From the NCBI GenBank assembly GCA_013202715.1, contig JABMRF010000032.1, forward strand, positions 1 to 44,823: a stretch of DNA of 44,823 nucleotides, read 5' to 3'. The translations under genes were made by a program, and so were the position numbers. Every line of letters begins with the position of its first letter. The stretch's first letter is position 1. Source of the DNA: Candidatus Kuenenbacteria bacterium. Lineage in GTDB: Bacteria; Patescibacteriota; Patescibacteriia; UBA11705; JABHMO01. The notes beneath the pieces were generated by a model that saw nothing but the letters and a program-made list of their open reading frames with translations, ran no database searches and was not told where the DNA came from. Shown here piece after piece: positions 17,664-26,810 of this stretch.

Positions 17664-18744
17664 ACCCCGACGCAATATAACTATTATTCCCCAAATTTTT
17701 AACTTTCCCTTTCATCTCGAGCATCATCAGCGTAGAATTAACTTCTTGCGTTGTGAGATCGCTCAGTTTTACAATCTCATTGATATGAAGTGGTTCAGTT
17801 TGTAAATGTTTCAGAATTGTACCCTCTTCCGGAGAATCAGGAATGATTTCTTTGTTTGTTTGAAACTGCTTCAGCTCTTTTAGATTTAATTCTTCAAAAA
17901 TATCTTCAGCCGAGTGAACCAGCTTGGCTCCTTTTTTTATAAGATCATTTGTGCCATGCGACATAGGATGATTTATCTGCCCTGGTATGGCAAAAACCTC
18001 GCGGTTTTGTTCTAGCGCGAATTTGGCAGTAATTAGAGCACCGGAAGATTGACCAGCCTCGATTACTAAAGTTCCAAGACTTAAGCCTGAGATAATGCGG
18101 TTGCGGGCTGGGAAATTATGACGAAGGGGCATCATTCCAATTGGGAATTCTGTAATCACTAGCCCGCCATTATTAACAATATTATCAGCCAGTGCTCGGT
18201 TAATTGACGGATAAATATTTTGGCTGTCCAGTCCAGAGCCGAGAACAGCAATGGTTGGCTTTTTGTTTTCAACACAGGTCAAATGCGCCAGCGAATCAAC
18301 GCCCAGCGCAAGTCCGCTGACAATGATTATGTCCTGAGCAATTAATTGTGTTACGATTTGCGGTGTAACTTGTTTGCCGTAATTTGAAATCTTGCGCGTA
18401 CCCACAACCGCGATGGCCTGTTCGTGGATATTATCCAAATCACCTTTGTAATATAAAATAAATGGGGGATTGTACGTTTCCTTCAAGAGCTTTGGATATT
18501 TTTCGTCATCGATTGTAACTACCTTGATATTTTCTTTTCTTAATTTTTCCAGCTCCTCGTCCGGATTCCATTGCTGGCGACGCAGGAAAACTTCCTCTGC
18601 CGCTGATTTGTCCAGCCCGGCTTGTTGCAATTCAAAAGTGGAGGCCTTCCATGCGGTCTCCAGATCGGGAAAATAATTTTTTATCAAGCCAAATCTTTTT
18701 GCACCGATCCGAGTGATCTGCGAAAAAGCGATGTGGAACTTCAT
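17662..18744 (-). CDS. dprA: DNA processing protein DprA
   Basis: AIAVVGTRKISNYGKQV; SGLALGVDSLAH; VLGSGLD..YP; FPARNRIISGLS; SGALITA; start trimmed from 18774. Confidence 0.93.
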   Translation of the reverse strand: MKFHIAFSQITRIGAKRFGLIKNYFPDLETAWKASTFELQQAGLDKSAAEEVFLRRQQWNPDEELEKLRKENIKVVTIDDEKYPKLLKETYNPPFILYYKGDLDNIHEQAIAVVGTRKISNYGKQVTPQIVTQLIAQDIIIVSGLALGVDSLAHLTCVENKKPTIAVLGSGLDSQNIYPSINRALADNIVNNGGLVITEFPIGMMPLRHNFPARNRIISGLSLGTLVIEAGQSSGALITAKFALEQNREVFAIPGQINHPMSHGTNDLIKKGAKLVHSAEDIFEELNLKELKQFQTNKEIIPDSPEEGTILKHLQTEPLHINEIVKLSDLTTQEVNSTLMMLEMKGKVKNLGNNSYIASG

Positions 18745-18850
18745 AAATGTAAAATGAAAAATGTAAAACCACAATTAAAGTCCAAAACAAAAAAAAATTT
18801 AATTTACTTTTTTATTATGTGGTTTTTATTTTTGCATTTTTAATTTTAAT
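18744..18850. repeat. AATGNAA/ACCACAAT family palindrome
   Basis: aatgtaa aatgaaa aatgtaa aaccaca att ... gtggttt ttatttt tgcattt ttaattt. Confidence 0.75.
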
Positions 18851-18908
18851 CGTATTATGATATGTTATCATTGGAAGGGAAAAATATCAAATACAAGGAG
18901 GGCGAATA

Positions 18909-19574
18909 ATGTTCCTTGATAAAATTTTACAGAGAAAAGAATTGGCCCGTGGACTGTGGCATTCAATAAGCATTACGTCGGCGGCAATGTTTTTTTATTT
19001 TGCCGACAATACTGCATTGGCGCTTTTGTTAAACTTTGCCTTGATCTTTATTGCCTTTGATTTCGGCAGATCAAGAAATGTTCAGTGGGTAAAAAAAGTA
19101 ATTAAAGTCCTTACGGGAGATTTTTTCTTTGCGGTTCTTCGTGAAAAAGAAAAAACTCATTTAAGCACATCAAGTCATTTTATTATTGCCGGCATTGTTA
19201 TTATAATAATGCATTTATTTTTTGGCCTGCCAAAGGCAGTTATGATTTGTTCTGCGCTTTTTGTAGCTATTGGCGACCCTATGGCTAGACTCATTGGCAA
19301 AGAATGGAAGGGGACTGGACTTAACGGCTTTGTCAGGCCGGAGCTTCTCAAAAAAAGATTGTATGGAAAGAAAACTCTAATCGGTTCCTTTGCTTTTTTG
19401 GTCTTTGGTTATTCCTCAGCTTTACTTTTTTGTCATATTGGCAATTTTAGCCTTGGTGCGAATAATCTGTTGCTTGGTGCTTTTGTCGCCACGGTAGTGG
19501 AACTCTATGCAACTGATTGGGACAACTTTTTTGTGCCTTTGAGCGCAGTTCTCATAATGTGGATTTTTGTCTAA
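18909..19574 (+). CDS. Dolichol/phytol kinase-like CTP:lipid kinase membrane protein
   Basis: AIGDPMARLIGK...YGKKTLIGS...ATDWDNFFVPL; multiple TM; SD AGGAGGG. Confidence 0.75.
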   Translation: MFLDKILQRKELARGLWHSISITSAAMFFYFADNTALALLLNFALIFIAFDFGRSRNVQWVKKVIKVLTGDFFFAVLREKEKTHLSTSSHFIIAGIVIIIMHLFFGLPKAVMICSALFVAIGDPMARLIGKEWKGTGLNGFVRPELLKKRLYGKKTLIGSFAFLVFGYSSALLFCHIGNFSLGANNLLLGAFVATVVELYATDWDNFFVPLSAVLIMWIFV

Positions 19575-19582
19575 AATTGCAG

Positions 19583-19607
19583 GCCCAGATCATTTCTGGG
19601 CTTTTTT
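19583..19607 (+). terminator. Rho-independent terminator
   Basis: GCCCAGA TCATT TCTGGGC TTTTTT. Confidence 0.85.
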
Positions 19608-19666
19608 ATTTTCTCTTAAATTAGGCAAAAACAAGCGATTATATATTGATCCCGTTGTTGAAAGGG

Positions 19667-19695
19667 TTGACAAATTCAATAAAGTATGCTATAAT
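19667..19695 (+). promoter_or_regulatory. Consensus promoter
   Basis: TTGACA-N17-TATAAT, spacer ends TATGC (extended -10). Confidence 0.88.
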
Positions 19696-19701
19696 TCTAT
19701 A

Positions 19702-19976
19702 TTACAAGGATGAAGATACTTGACAACCTATCAGGGGATAATATAAGATGGGAATGAACAATAAAGAATTAAGAATGAAAAATGAAAAATTAACGACTAA
19801 GTTGTTAATTATTAATTCTTAATTTGGTATTTGTTCTAAGCTGGTCTATGCGACTATGCTTACCAGTGGAGAAAAGCAGTATCCCCTCCTATCCTGTGGA
19901 GTATCCGCGAGTTAAGTTCAGTCAGTTCGCTGAAGGAACTTACGCTGGTAAGCGTTGTTGTGCGGATCAGCTTTTT
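19702..19976 (+). ncRNA. Candidate structured ncRNA of unknown class; core 19840-19976
   Basis: 19840-19866 pairs with 19945-19971 at 25 of 27 positions including G-U; apical hairpin with TCAG TTCG CTGA; T5 at 19972. Confidence 0.65.
19756..19836. repeat. AAGAATN heptad palindrome
   Basis: gaacaataaagaattaagaatgaaaaatgaaaaatta ... gttaattattaattcttaatttggtatttgttc. Confidence 0.8.
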
Positions 19977-20119
19977 AAAATGAAAAAATAAAAATGTAAA
20001 ACCACAATAAAAATTATAAATATAAAAAGAGAATCCATTTTCGAAACTTGTTTGGTATAATGATATTAGATAAGTTTGGGAAATGAACTTTTGACTATAA
20101 ACTTCCAACGGAGGATCTC

Positions 20120-20665
20120 ATGCGAAATTGGATTTTGGTTGTTCTGCTTGTTCTGGTTGGTCTGGGTACTGGTTCGTGCGCTGGGTGGGTCTACGACGAC
20201 TCCATCTATTACGACGACGGGCCGTCCTGGGTCGTTGTCTATGATGCACCCCTCGTTTACACGGGAAACATCTATGTCGTGTACGACGGTGGGTACTACC
20301 ACTGGACCGGTCGTCGGTATGCGCCGTATCAGCACCACGCTGGTGCCCGGCGTCCGTATTCCTATGCAGGAAGTCGACACAATGGTGGCCATCACGGCCA
20401 GCCTGCGAGTCACGCAAACGCAGGTCGCTACGGTAGGGGTCGGCAGACCCAGCACGGTTCCATGGGCCAGTACGGATCCAAGGGACAGAAGTCTCAGGGT
20501 TCCAAGCCGGTCTACCAGAGCTCATCTGGTGGCAAAAAGAAGAAGAAGGGTGGCCAGAGCTACGGCCGCAGCAGCGGCAGATCAAGTAGCAGAGCTACCG
20601 CCCCGAGTCGCAATAGCCGTGGTGGCGGAATTCGCCGTGGCTCAAGCGGAGGTCGCCGTCGGTAG
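20120..20665 (+). CDS. Secreted/lipoprotein with Tyr-rich N half and Arg/Gly/Ser-rich tail
   Basis: MRNWILVVLLVLVGLGTGSC signal; SD GGAGG; low-complexity RGS tail. Confidence 0.75.
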   Translation: MRNWILVVLLVLVGLGTGSCAGWVYDDSIYYDDGPSWVVVYDAPLVYTGNIYVVYDGGYYHWTGRRYAPYQHHAGARRPYSYAGSRHNGGHHGQPASHANAGRYGRGRQTQHGSMGQYGSKGQKSQGSKPVYQSSSGGKKKKKGGQSYGRSSGRSSSRATAPSRNSRGGGIRRGSSGGRRR

Positions 20666-20682
20666 CCTTCTCATTCGACAAC

Positions 20683-20722
20683 ACGAAGCCTTATCCTGCA
20701 TCTGGGATGGGGCTTCTTTTTT
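20683..20722 (+). terminator. Terminator
   Basis: GAAGCC...GGCTTC followed by T10. Confidence 0.75.
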
Positions 20723-20770
20723 TTTTGTTACGGATTACTGATTAAGTACAGATGTACGGATCGAGATAAA

Positions 20771-20800
20771 TAAAAAAATCTGCCTGAGCGGATTTTTTTA
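20771..20800. terminator. Bidirectional terminator
   Basis: AAAAAAATCTGC CTGA GCGGATTTTTTT. Confidence 0.8.
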
Positions 20801-20817
20801 TTTTTTTATTTTATATT

Positions 20818-21366
20818 TTAATTGAGTAAAGTTTTTATTTCCTCAACAAGTTTATTTTTCAATTCTTTGAGTTTGAATTTTTCTAAAAAGCCAAAACTGT
20901 TCAAAACAAATCTGGCTGTATCGCCTTGTTTTTGTTTATTTTCTTTGCCAACCCCAACTCTAACTCTGGTGAATTCCTGTGAGCCGATTTTTTCAATTAT
21001 TGATTTGATTCCGTTATGTCCAGCACTGGAGCGATTAGCTTCGATTTTGAATTTTCCAAACGGTAAATCAACTTCATCGTGAATGACAATCAAGTCCTCT
21101 GGAGCAGTTTTATAAAAATTCAACAAGGCTTGAACCGTAGTTCCGGACTCATTCATAAAAGTCAAAGGTTTGGCAAGAATGATTTTCTCACCATTTAGGT
21201 TTCCTTCAGAAATGCGGGCTTGAAATTTTTTGTTGTCGCTCCATTTTGAAAATCCTTCAGCTTGCAGATATTCATCACGCAAAAATTCAATAACAGCAAA
21301 ACCAATATTGTGACGAGTGAATTGATATTTTTTCCCTGGATTACCAAGGCCGACGATAATTTTCAT
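20818..21366 (-). CDS. pth: Peptidyl-tRNA hydrolase
   Basis: MKIIVGLGNPGKKYQFTRHNIGF; KPLTFMNESG; HDEVDLPFG; GHNGIKSI. Confidence 0.95.
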   Translation of the reverse strand: MKIIVGLGNPGKKYQFTRHNIGFAVIEFLRDEYLQAEGFSKWSDNKKFQARISEGNLNGEKIILAKPLTFMNESGTTVQALLNFYKTAPEDLIVIHDEVDLPFGKFKIEANRSSAGHNGIKSIIEKIGSQEFTRVRVGVGKENKQKQGDTARFVLNSFGFLEKFKLKELKNKLVEEIKTLLN

Positions 21367-21429
21367 ATTTTAATAAGGCGAAATGGGGCGAAACAAGGCT
21401 ATACAAGGTTGCCCAACGGCTCCTTTATT

Positions 21430-22839
21430 TTATTTATTTTCAGATAGAATTAATTTAATTCCACAGCCCATAAAATCAAAATGTTTGCGTAGTTCATTCT
21501 GAATAAATCTTTTATAACTGTTAGGAATAAATTTCGCTTGACTGGCAAAAACCTTGAATGCCAGCGGAGAGCGAGAGATTTGTTTGATACTATGAATATA
21601 TGGACGCTTTGTTCCCATGGCCATTGGTGGCATTTTTTTCTTGAGTAGTTTGTGCAGAAATAATACCAATTGACCTTGATCGATTTCCTGATGCTGTTTC
21701 TCATGCACTTCTATTATAACATCAATTAAACGAGAAACCTTGAACCCGGTCTTGGCAGCGATGAAAACAATCGGCGCCCAAGTCAAAAAAGGAAAAGCGC
21801 GGTGAAGATATTTTATATATTCATTGTCAGAGTGAGTTGTCTTTTCTTCAACAAGATCCCATTTGTTGACCACGAAAATTATCGACTTGCTGTTTTCTAG
21901 GACTTCGCTGGATAGATTTTTGTCTTGAGTTGTGATCGGCTGTGACGCGTCAATCAGGAGGAGGGCGATATTGCTGTCCCCCAGGCTCTCCATGCTCTGT
22001 TCAATGCTCATTTTCTGGAGTGCGTTATTGATTTTTCTTTTTTTAATTACACCGGCGGTGTCCACGAAAGTGAGACGATATGGCTCCGCTGAATAATTTT
22101 TTGATTTAGGAGGTTTCGGTGGGACGTACTCAATGGTGATGTCCTGGCTATCGCGAGTGGTGTGAGGAACTTCGGATACAATTGATTTTTCTTCACCAAC
22201 GATTTGATTTAGAAGTGAAGACTTTCCCACATTTGGTTTACCGAGCAGTGTTATTTTTATTTCATGATCATCGAATTTTTTTTCTTCTTCGTCAGTATCT
22301 TTTTCTTCATTTTTAAATAACTTTTTTTCTTCCAATCTTTTCAAAACGGTATCCAGAAGATCTCCAGTCCCGGCACCGGTAGCTGCAGAAATAGTTTCAA
22401 TATCTTTGAAGCCTAATTTTTGAAAATCACCGAGTTGATTCAAATGTTTTTGCGAATCGACTTTGTTGATTGTAAGAATTACCGGCTTGTTTGCTTTTTT
22501 TAGCATCATGGCGTATTCCTTGTCTTGAGGCAGGAGTCCGTCTCTGGCATCAACAACAAAAAAAACAAGGTCAGCTTCTTTCATGGCCAGCTTGGCGTGT
22601 TTTACCGCCTTCAAATCAATGTCGTGTTCAGATTCTACATCCAGGCCGGCGGTATCAGTTAGCGTAATTGTTTTTCCTGTCCAATAACACTCACCATATC
22701 GTCTGTCCCTCGTTGTTCCTGGAATAGAAGAAACTAGAGCAGCTTTCTTCTCTGTTAATTTATTAAAAATTGTAGATTTGCCCACGTTTGTTCGACCTAT
22801 CAAGGCTACGATGGGGTAGTCTTTTTTTATAGTTTTCAT
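21430..22839 (-). CDS. der: Ribosome biogenesis GTPase Der (tandem G domains)
   Basis: GRTNVGKST and GKPNVGKSS; DTAGL, DTAGV; NKVD, NKWD; start trimmed from 22866. Confidence 0.95.
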   Translation of the reverse strand: MKTIKKDYPIVALIGRTNVGKSTIFNKLTEKKAALVSSIPGTTRDRRYGECYWTGKTITLTDTAGLDVESEHDIDLKAVKHAKLAMKEADLVFFVVDARDGLLPQDKEYAMMLKKANKPVILTINKVDSQKHLNQLGDFQKLGFKDIETISAATGAGTGDLLDTVLKRLEEKKLFKNEEKDTDEEEKKFDDHEIKITLLGKPNVGKSSLLNQIVGEEKSIVSEVPHTTRDSQDITIEYVPPKPPKSKNYSAEPYRLTFVDTAGVIKKRKINNALQKMSIEQSMESLGDSNIALLLIDASQPITTQDKNLSSEVLENSKSIIFVVNKWDLVEEKTTHSDNEYIKYLHRAFPFLTWAPIVFIAAKTGFKVSRLIDVIIEVHEKQHQEIDQGQLVLFLHKLLKKKMPPMAMGTKRPYIHSIKQISRSPLAFKVFASQAKFIPNSYKRFIQNELRKHFDFMGCGIKLILSENK

Positions 22840-22840
22840 A

Positions 22841-24262
22841 TTATGATTTTGTTGTATTTGCGTCACGGCCGAGGATTATAAAGAAATCCAGGTCCGGTGC
22901 CGCCATTTCAGCGACCCAGTCGGGAATATCTGAGCCTTTTACTGATGTTTTAAATTTACTTTCCAAAAATTGAATTTCTTCGATTCGAACTTTATTTGAT
23001 AATTTGTAAACTTCGGTTTTTTCTTGATTTTGTTCTGGAGCGTTACCTATTTTCATTATCCGATAACCAAGCAGTTTCAATTCCTGTGAGTTTTGAGACG
23101 CCAGGCCGCTGATTTCGGTTCCATTATGAATTTCAACGGTTACGATCTGCTTTTCGGATAGGGTTTGCTCTCCTCTGAAAATGTTTTTTGCTAAATATTG
23201 TATTTGTAAATAATCATCACCGCGCGGTTGCAGGACATAGGCTTCATTGACAATGTTTGCATATAATAATCCTTCGGGACTATCATCAAGAACTTTTGTA
23301 ATGATGTTTTCTGTGTCAATTTTTTCAAAAAGTTTTGCCAGCTTAACAATTTCCCAGGGCTCAAAGTCGGTTCGGAGATGTTTGGCAAGTTTTTGAGAAA
23401 GTTTTGTGATTTTTCTTGGGCTGAGTAAAAACCGATATGAAAAAACTCGTTTTTTGATTGCCTCAATTATTTTTTGCTGACGTTTGCTTCGCGCAAAGTC
23501 CGATCCTTGGCCATTGTTTCCGTGCCTCGAGCGGGCAAATTTCAACGCTTCATCTCCGTCCATAGTTTGCCATCCAGATTCATATGAAACAACCTGATAT
23601 TTATAATCATTGGTCGGATATTGATAATCTGTGAAACCGGTATCAACAAGAACTTTGATTCCACCCAGGTCGTCAATGATTGTTTCAAAGCCGGCAAAGT
23701 CAATTCGGACAAAGTAATGAATAGGGATGTCAAATGTTTTTTCCAGAACCTGTTTGGCAAGCTCACCTCCATTTCCTGGGTCTTTTTGTTCACCAAAAGC
23801 ATTGGCATTGTTTACCTTCCACCAGCCAAAACCTGGAATCTCGGTCAGGAGGTCACGAGGGACAGAAAGCATGCCGACTTTTTTTGTAGATGGCTGGATG
23901 CTTGCAATAATCATTGTGTCAGTTAGATATGGTCCTTCATGCCCGGCTCCACCCATTCCCAAAAGCAAGATATTGATCCTGTCTTCCGATTCTCCAGCAA
24001 GCCGACCGCTCTCTCCAGCTAGAGTATTGAGCTGTTTGAAGATGTTTATTTTTCCACTGAACACATCAGTGATACTGTTAGTTGTAAAGAGAACTTGGTA
24101 TGAAAAGACTGAAAATGCAATTATTAAAATAATTAATAAGTACAAAATGAACTTGCTTACGCGGAATATTTTTTTTCCGCGCGGATAAGCATTGTCTTCG
24201 CGGTTAATTAAATTGATTCGGGAATCAATTATATGATTTGGTTGTTTTGCATTATATTTCAT
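22841..24262 (-). CDS. LytR-CpsA-Psr (LCP) family protein
   Basis: TM N-term; DTMIIASIQPSTKKVGMLSVPRDLLTEIPGFG; ALKFARSRHGNNGQGSDFARSKRQQKII. Confidence 0.9.
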   Translation of the reverse strand: MKYNAKQPNHIIDSRINLINREDNAYPRGKKIFRVSKFILYLLIILIIAFSVFSYQVLFTTNSITDVFSGKINIFKQLNTLAGESGRLAGESEDRINILLLGMGGAGHEGPYLTDTMIIASIQPSTKKVGMLSVPRDLLTEIPGFGWWKVNNANAFGEQKDPGNGGELAKQVLEKTFDIPIHYFVRIDFAGFETIIDDLGGIKVLVDTGFTDYQYPTNDYKYQVVSYESGWQTMDGDEALKFARSRHGNNGQGSDFARSKRQQKIIEAIKKRVFSYRFLLSPRKITKLSQKLAKHLRTDFEPWEIVKLAKLFEKIDTENIITKVLDDSPEGLLYANIVNEAYVLQPRGDDYLQIQYLAKNIFRGEQTLSEKQIVTVEIHNGTEISGLASQNSQELKLLGYRIMKIGNAPEQNQEKTEVYKLSNKVRIEEIQFLESKFKTSVKGSDIPDWVAEMAAPDLDFFIILGRDANTTKS

Positions 24263-24325
24263 AACAAAAAAATAATCAGAAATAGCTCATTTCATCTTGT
24301 TAATCATAGAACAAAATTAAAGAAA

Positions 24326-24498
24326 TAGCAAGGGGCGCGGCTTCGCAGGAAGAGCAAGTGTCAAGGGGCAAGGATCAAAGAAAAAACAAAGATCAAGGAC
24401 GAAAGTCTAAAGAAACGCCTAAAAAAATCTTTATTCTTTAATCTTTATGCTTTTTTTCTCCTTTGCCCTTTGCTCTTTGCTCTTTGCTCTTTGCCCCT
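24326..24498. repeat. GGCAAAG heptad palindrome
   Basis: right arm tttgccc tttgctc tttgctc tttgctc tttgccc; left arm caaggggcaaggatcaaag. Confidence 0.75.
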
Positions 24499-24530
24499 AA
24501 TTAGTTGGGGATTACTTAGTAAAAAGGGTT

Positions 24531-24559
24531 TTGCCAAATTATAATAATCATGCTATACT
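24531..24559 (+). promoter_or_regulatory. Promoter of lepB
   Basis: TTGCCA-N17-TATACT, spacer ends ATGC. Confidence 0.65.
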
Positions 24560-24642
24560 AATCTAGAATAATACTTAAGAAGCAATTAACGATTCGAGTC
24601 CAGTTTTGGAATTTTAAATTTTAGATTTGAAACTTTAAGATG

Positions 24643-24678
24643 TCATCCTGAGCGAAGCGTAGCGAAGTCGAAGGATGA
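24643..24678. repeat. TCATCCTGAGCGAAG-type hairpin
   Basis: TCATCCT gagcgaagcgtagcgaagtcga AGGATGA. Confidence 0.8.
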
Positions 24679-24704
24679 ATTTTGGACTTTGAGTTTTATT
24701 AGGG

Positions 24705-25304
24705 ATGGGCTTTACAGACAAAGACTTTTTAGACAACTTAACTCCTACGCAAAAGGTTCTTCAGTTTTTTTGGGACCTATTAAAGGTGGTTTGTATTTCA
24801 CTGGCCATAATTATTCCGGTGCGCTATTTTTTGATCCAACCCTTCTATGTCAAGGGCGCTTCAATGGAGCCAAGTTTTTATGATCATGAATATTTAATAA
24901 TTAATGAAATCAACTACCGTTTTTCAGAACCTGATAGAGGTGATATCATTGTGTTTAAATATCCAAAAGATCCATCACAGTTTTTTATAAAACGAATCAT
25001 TGGTTTGCCGGGCGAAAAAATTGAAATCACCGGTGGGCAGATATATATTTATCCAAAGGGAGAGAACACTAAATTTTTACTGGAAGAATCAGGATATCTA
25101 GATGAAGACGTAAAAACGTCCAATAGCAAATCCTGGAAGCTTGGTGCAAATGAATTTTATGTTATGGGTGATAACCGTGATTACAGTCTTGATTCAAGAA
25201 GTTTTGGTCCGGTCTATCGTGAGCTTATCGTTGGAAAAGTTTGGTTCCGCGGTTGGCCGTTCTGGCGATTTACTCTTTTCTCAAATGTCCAATACGAAAC
25301 TTAA
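24705..25304 (+). CDS. lepB: Signal peptidase I
   Basis: GASMEPSF; RGDIIVFKYP; FIKRIIGLPGE; VMGDNRDYSLDSRSFGPV. Confidence 0.94.
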   Translation: MGFTDKDFLDNLTPTQKVLQFFWDLLKVVCISLAIIIPVRYFLIQPFYVKGASMEPSFYDHEYLIINEINYRFSEPDRGDIIVFKYPKDPSQFFIKRIIGLPGEKIEITGGQIYIYPKGENTKFLLEESGYLDEDVKTSNSKSWKLGANEFYVMGDNRDYSLDSRSFGPVYRELIVGKVWFRGWPFWRFTLFSNVQYET

Positions 25305-25331
25305 TTGTTGTTGAAAATATTTCTACATAAG

Positions 25332-25404
25332 ACACAGAACATTGTTCACAGAACATAGAACAACTAGATAAGTGTTGTTCCATGTTCCATGTTTCATGTT
25401 CCAT
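25332..25404. repeat. ATNGAAC heptad palindrome
   Basis: acagaac attgttc acagaac atagaac aac ... gttgttccat gttccat gtttcat gttccat. Confidence 0.85.
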
Positions 25405-25412
25405 GATAAAAT

Positions 25413-26744
25413 ATGCCTCGAAGAAAAAAAGAAGAGCAGCCTCAAGAAGAAATTAAAACAATAAAAACTCCATCAATGATTGACGGAACGAAAGATGTGA
25501 TGCCTTCAGAGGCAAAATATTGGGATTTTTTAGAAAATCAAGTGAGAAGCGCAATTCATGATTATAGTTTTATTAGAATGAGAACTCCTGTTGTTGAGAA
25601 GTTCGAGTTGTTTAATCATACCTTGTTTAAACAACCCGGATTGGCTGACAGAGAGCTTTTTACTCTTATTGACAAGGGATTAAAAGTGGCTCTCCGCCCG
25701 GAGGCAACATCTTCAGTTGCTCGCGCCTTTGTCAAACATAACATGATTAATCAGACCATGCCGATCAAAACTTACTGCTGGGGACCAATGTTTAGACAAG
25801 GAAAAGTGGCACCAAATAAATTGCGTCAGTTTACTCAGGCCAGTTTTGAAATTATTGGTGATGGTGCGCCAGCTATTGATGCTGAGCTCATTGTTGTGGC
25901 ATATAATTTGGTTCACAATTTAGGATTGGATGTGGAAGTTATTCTGAACAGTCTCGGTTGTGTTGTTTGTCGATTGGAATACAGTAAATCATTGTCAGGA
26001 TATCTGAAATCAAAAAGGGCTGGGATTTGCGCAGACTGTCGAAAAAAGACAACCAAAGATCCGCTAAAATTTTTAACTTGTACAAATCCAAAGTGTTTAC
26101 GATTGAAAGAAGACGCGCCACAAACTGTTGACTGGCTCTGTGATGAATGTCGCAATCATCTATTCCGGGTTTTAGAATATCTTGATGAATTGAAAATTCC
26201 ATATCGTTTGGATTCAAGTCTTGTCAGAACATTTGATTATTATAATAAAACGGTTTTTGAACTTCGATCAATAGAAGAAGGTGAAAATGAAAGCGTGGCC
26301 GTTGCTGGTGGAGGTCGTTACGACTATCTTGTTGAAATGGTTGGCGGGGAGAGTACTCCGGCAGCTGGATTTGCAGTTGGATTGGAAAGGGTGATTAATT
26401 TATTGAAAACGAAAAAAGTTGAAATTCCAAAGCCTGCCGGTCCCGACGTTTTTGTAACACAAATAGGAGAACAAGCCAGACAACAAATTTATACTTTTTT
26501 TGAAATACTGCGAAAAGAAAAGTTTACAGTGAAAGGAAATTTTTCCAAAGCCAGTCTGAAAGCACAGCTCGATATTGCGATAAAATTAAACGCGAAATTT
26601 GTCTTGATTCTCGGACAAAAAGAAGTAGTTGAAAATACTATTTTGCTTCGGGATTTGGATAGTGGAATTCAGGAAGTTTTTCCACGAGATAGAGTTATTC
26701 CGGAGATCAAAAAGCGACTAAGAGAGAAAAGGAAAAGGGCTTGA
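25413..26744 (+). CDS. hisS: Histidyl-tRNA synthetase
   Basis: Class II motifs; FDYYNKTVFE; AGGGRYDYLV; AAGFAVGLER; Cys4 insertion; anticodon-binding C-term. Confidence 0.9.
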   Translation: MPRRKKEEQPQEEIKTIKTPSMIDGTKDVMPSEAKYWDFLENQVRSAIHDYSFIRMRTPVVEKFELFNHTLFKQPGLADRELFTLIDKGLKVALRPEATSSVARAFVKHNMINQTMPIKTYCWGPMFRQGKVAPNKLRQFTQASFEIIGDGAPAIDAELIVVAYNLVHNLGLDVEVILNSLGCVVCRLEYSKSLSGYLKSKRAGICADCRKKTTKDPLKFLTCTNPKCLRLKEDAPQTVDWLCDECRNHLFRVLEYLDELKIPYRLDSSLVRTFDYYNKTVFELRSIEEGENESVAVAGGGRYDYLVEMVGGESTPAAGFAVGLERVINLLKTKKVEIPKPAGPDVFVTQIGEQARQQIYTFFEILRKEKFTVKGNFSKASLKAQLDIAIKLNAKFVLILGQKEVVENTILLRDLDSGIQEVFPRDRVIPEIKKRLREKRKRA

Positions 26745-26769
26745 CATTTGCTGAAAATTAGCATAGAGT
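26741..26769 (+). promoter_or_regulatory. Promoter of rpsU overlapping hisS stop codon
   Basis: TTGACA-N17-TAGAGT. Confidence 0.6.
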
Positions 26770-26810
26770 AAGGGAAATTAAGATAAATTAAATTAGAAAG
26801 GACTTATACC

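Noticed and set aside
19715-19760. Short peptide ORF MKILDNLSGDNIRWE* at the start of the 19702 transcript
   Set aside because: 15 codons with an AAGG directly abutting the ATG; insufficient support.
19702-19976. tmRNA, RNase P RNA or SRP RNA identity for the structured RNA
   Set aside because: No tRNA-like CCA end, no RNase P core motif (GAGGAAAGUCC), no SRP GGAAGGAAGCAG loop seen.
20076-20741. 221-aa plus-strand and 155/129-aa minus-strand ORFs overlapping 20120-20665
   Set aside because: Shadow ORFs of a GC-rich low-complexity gene; only 20120-20665 has signal peptide and SD.
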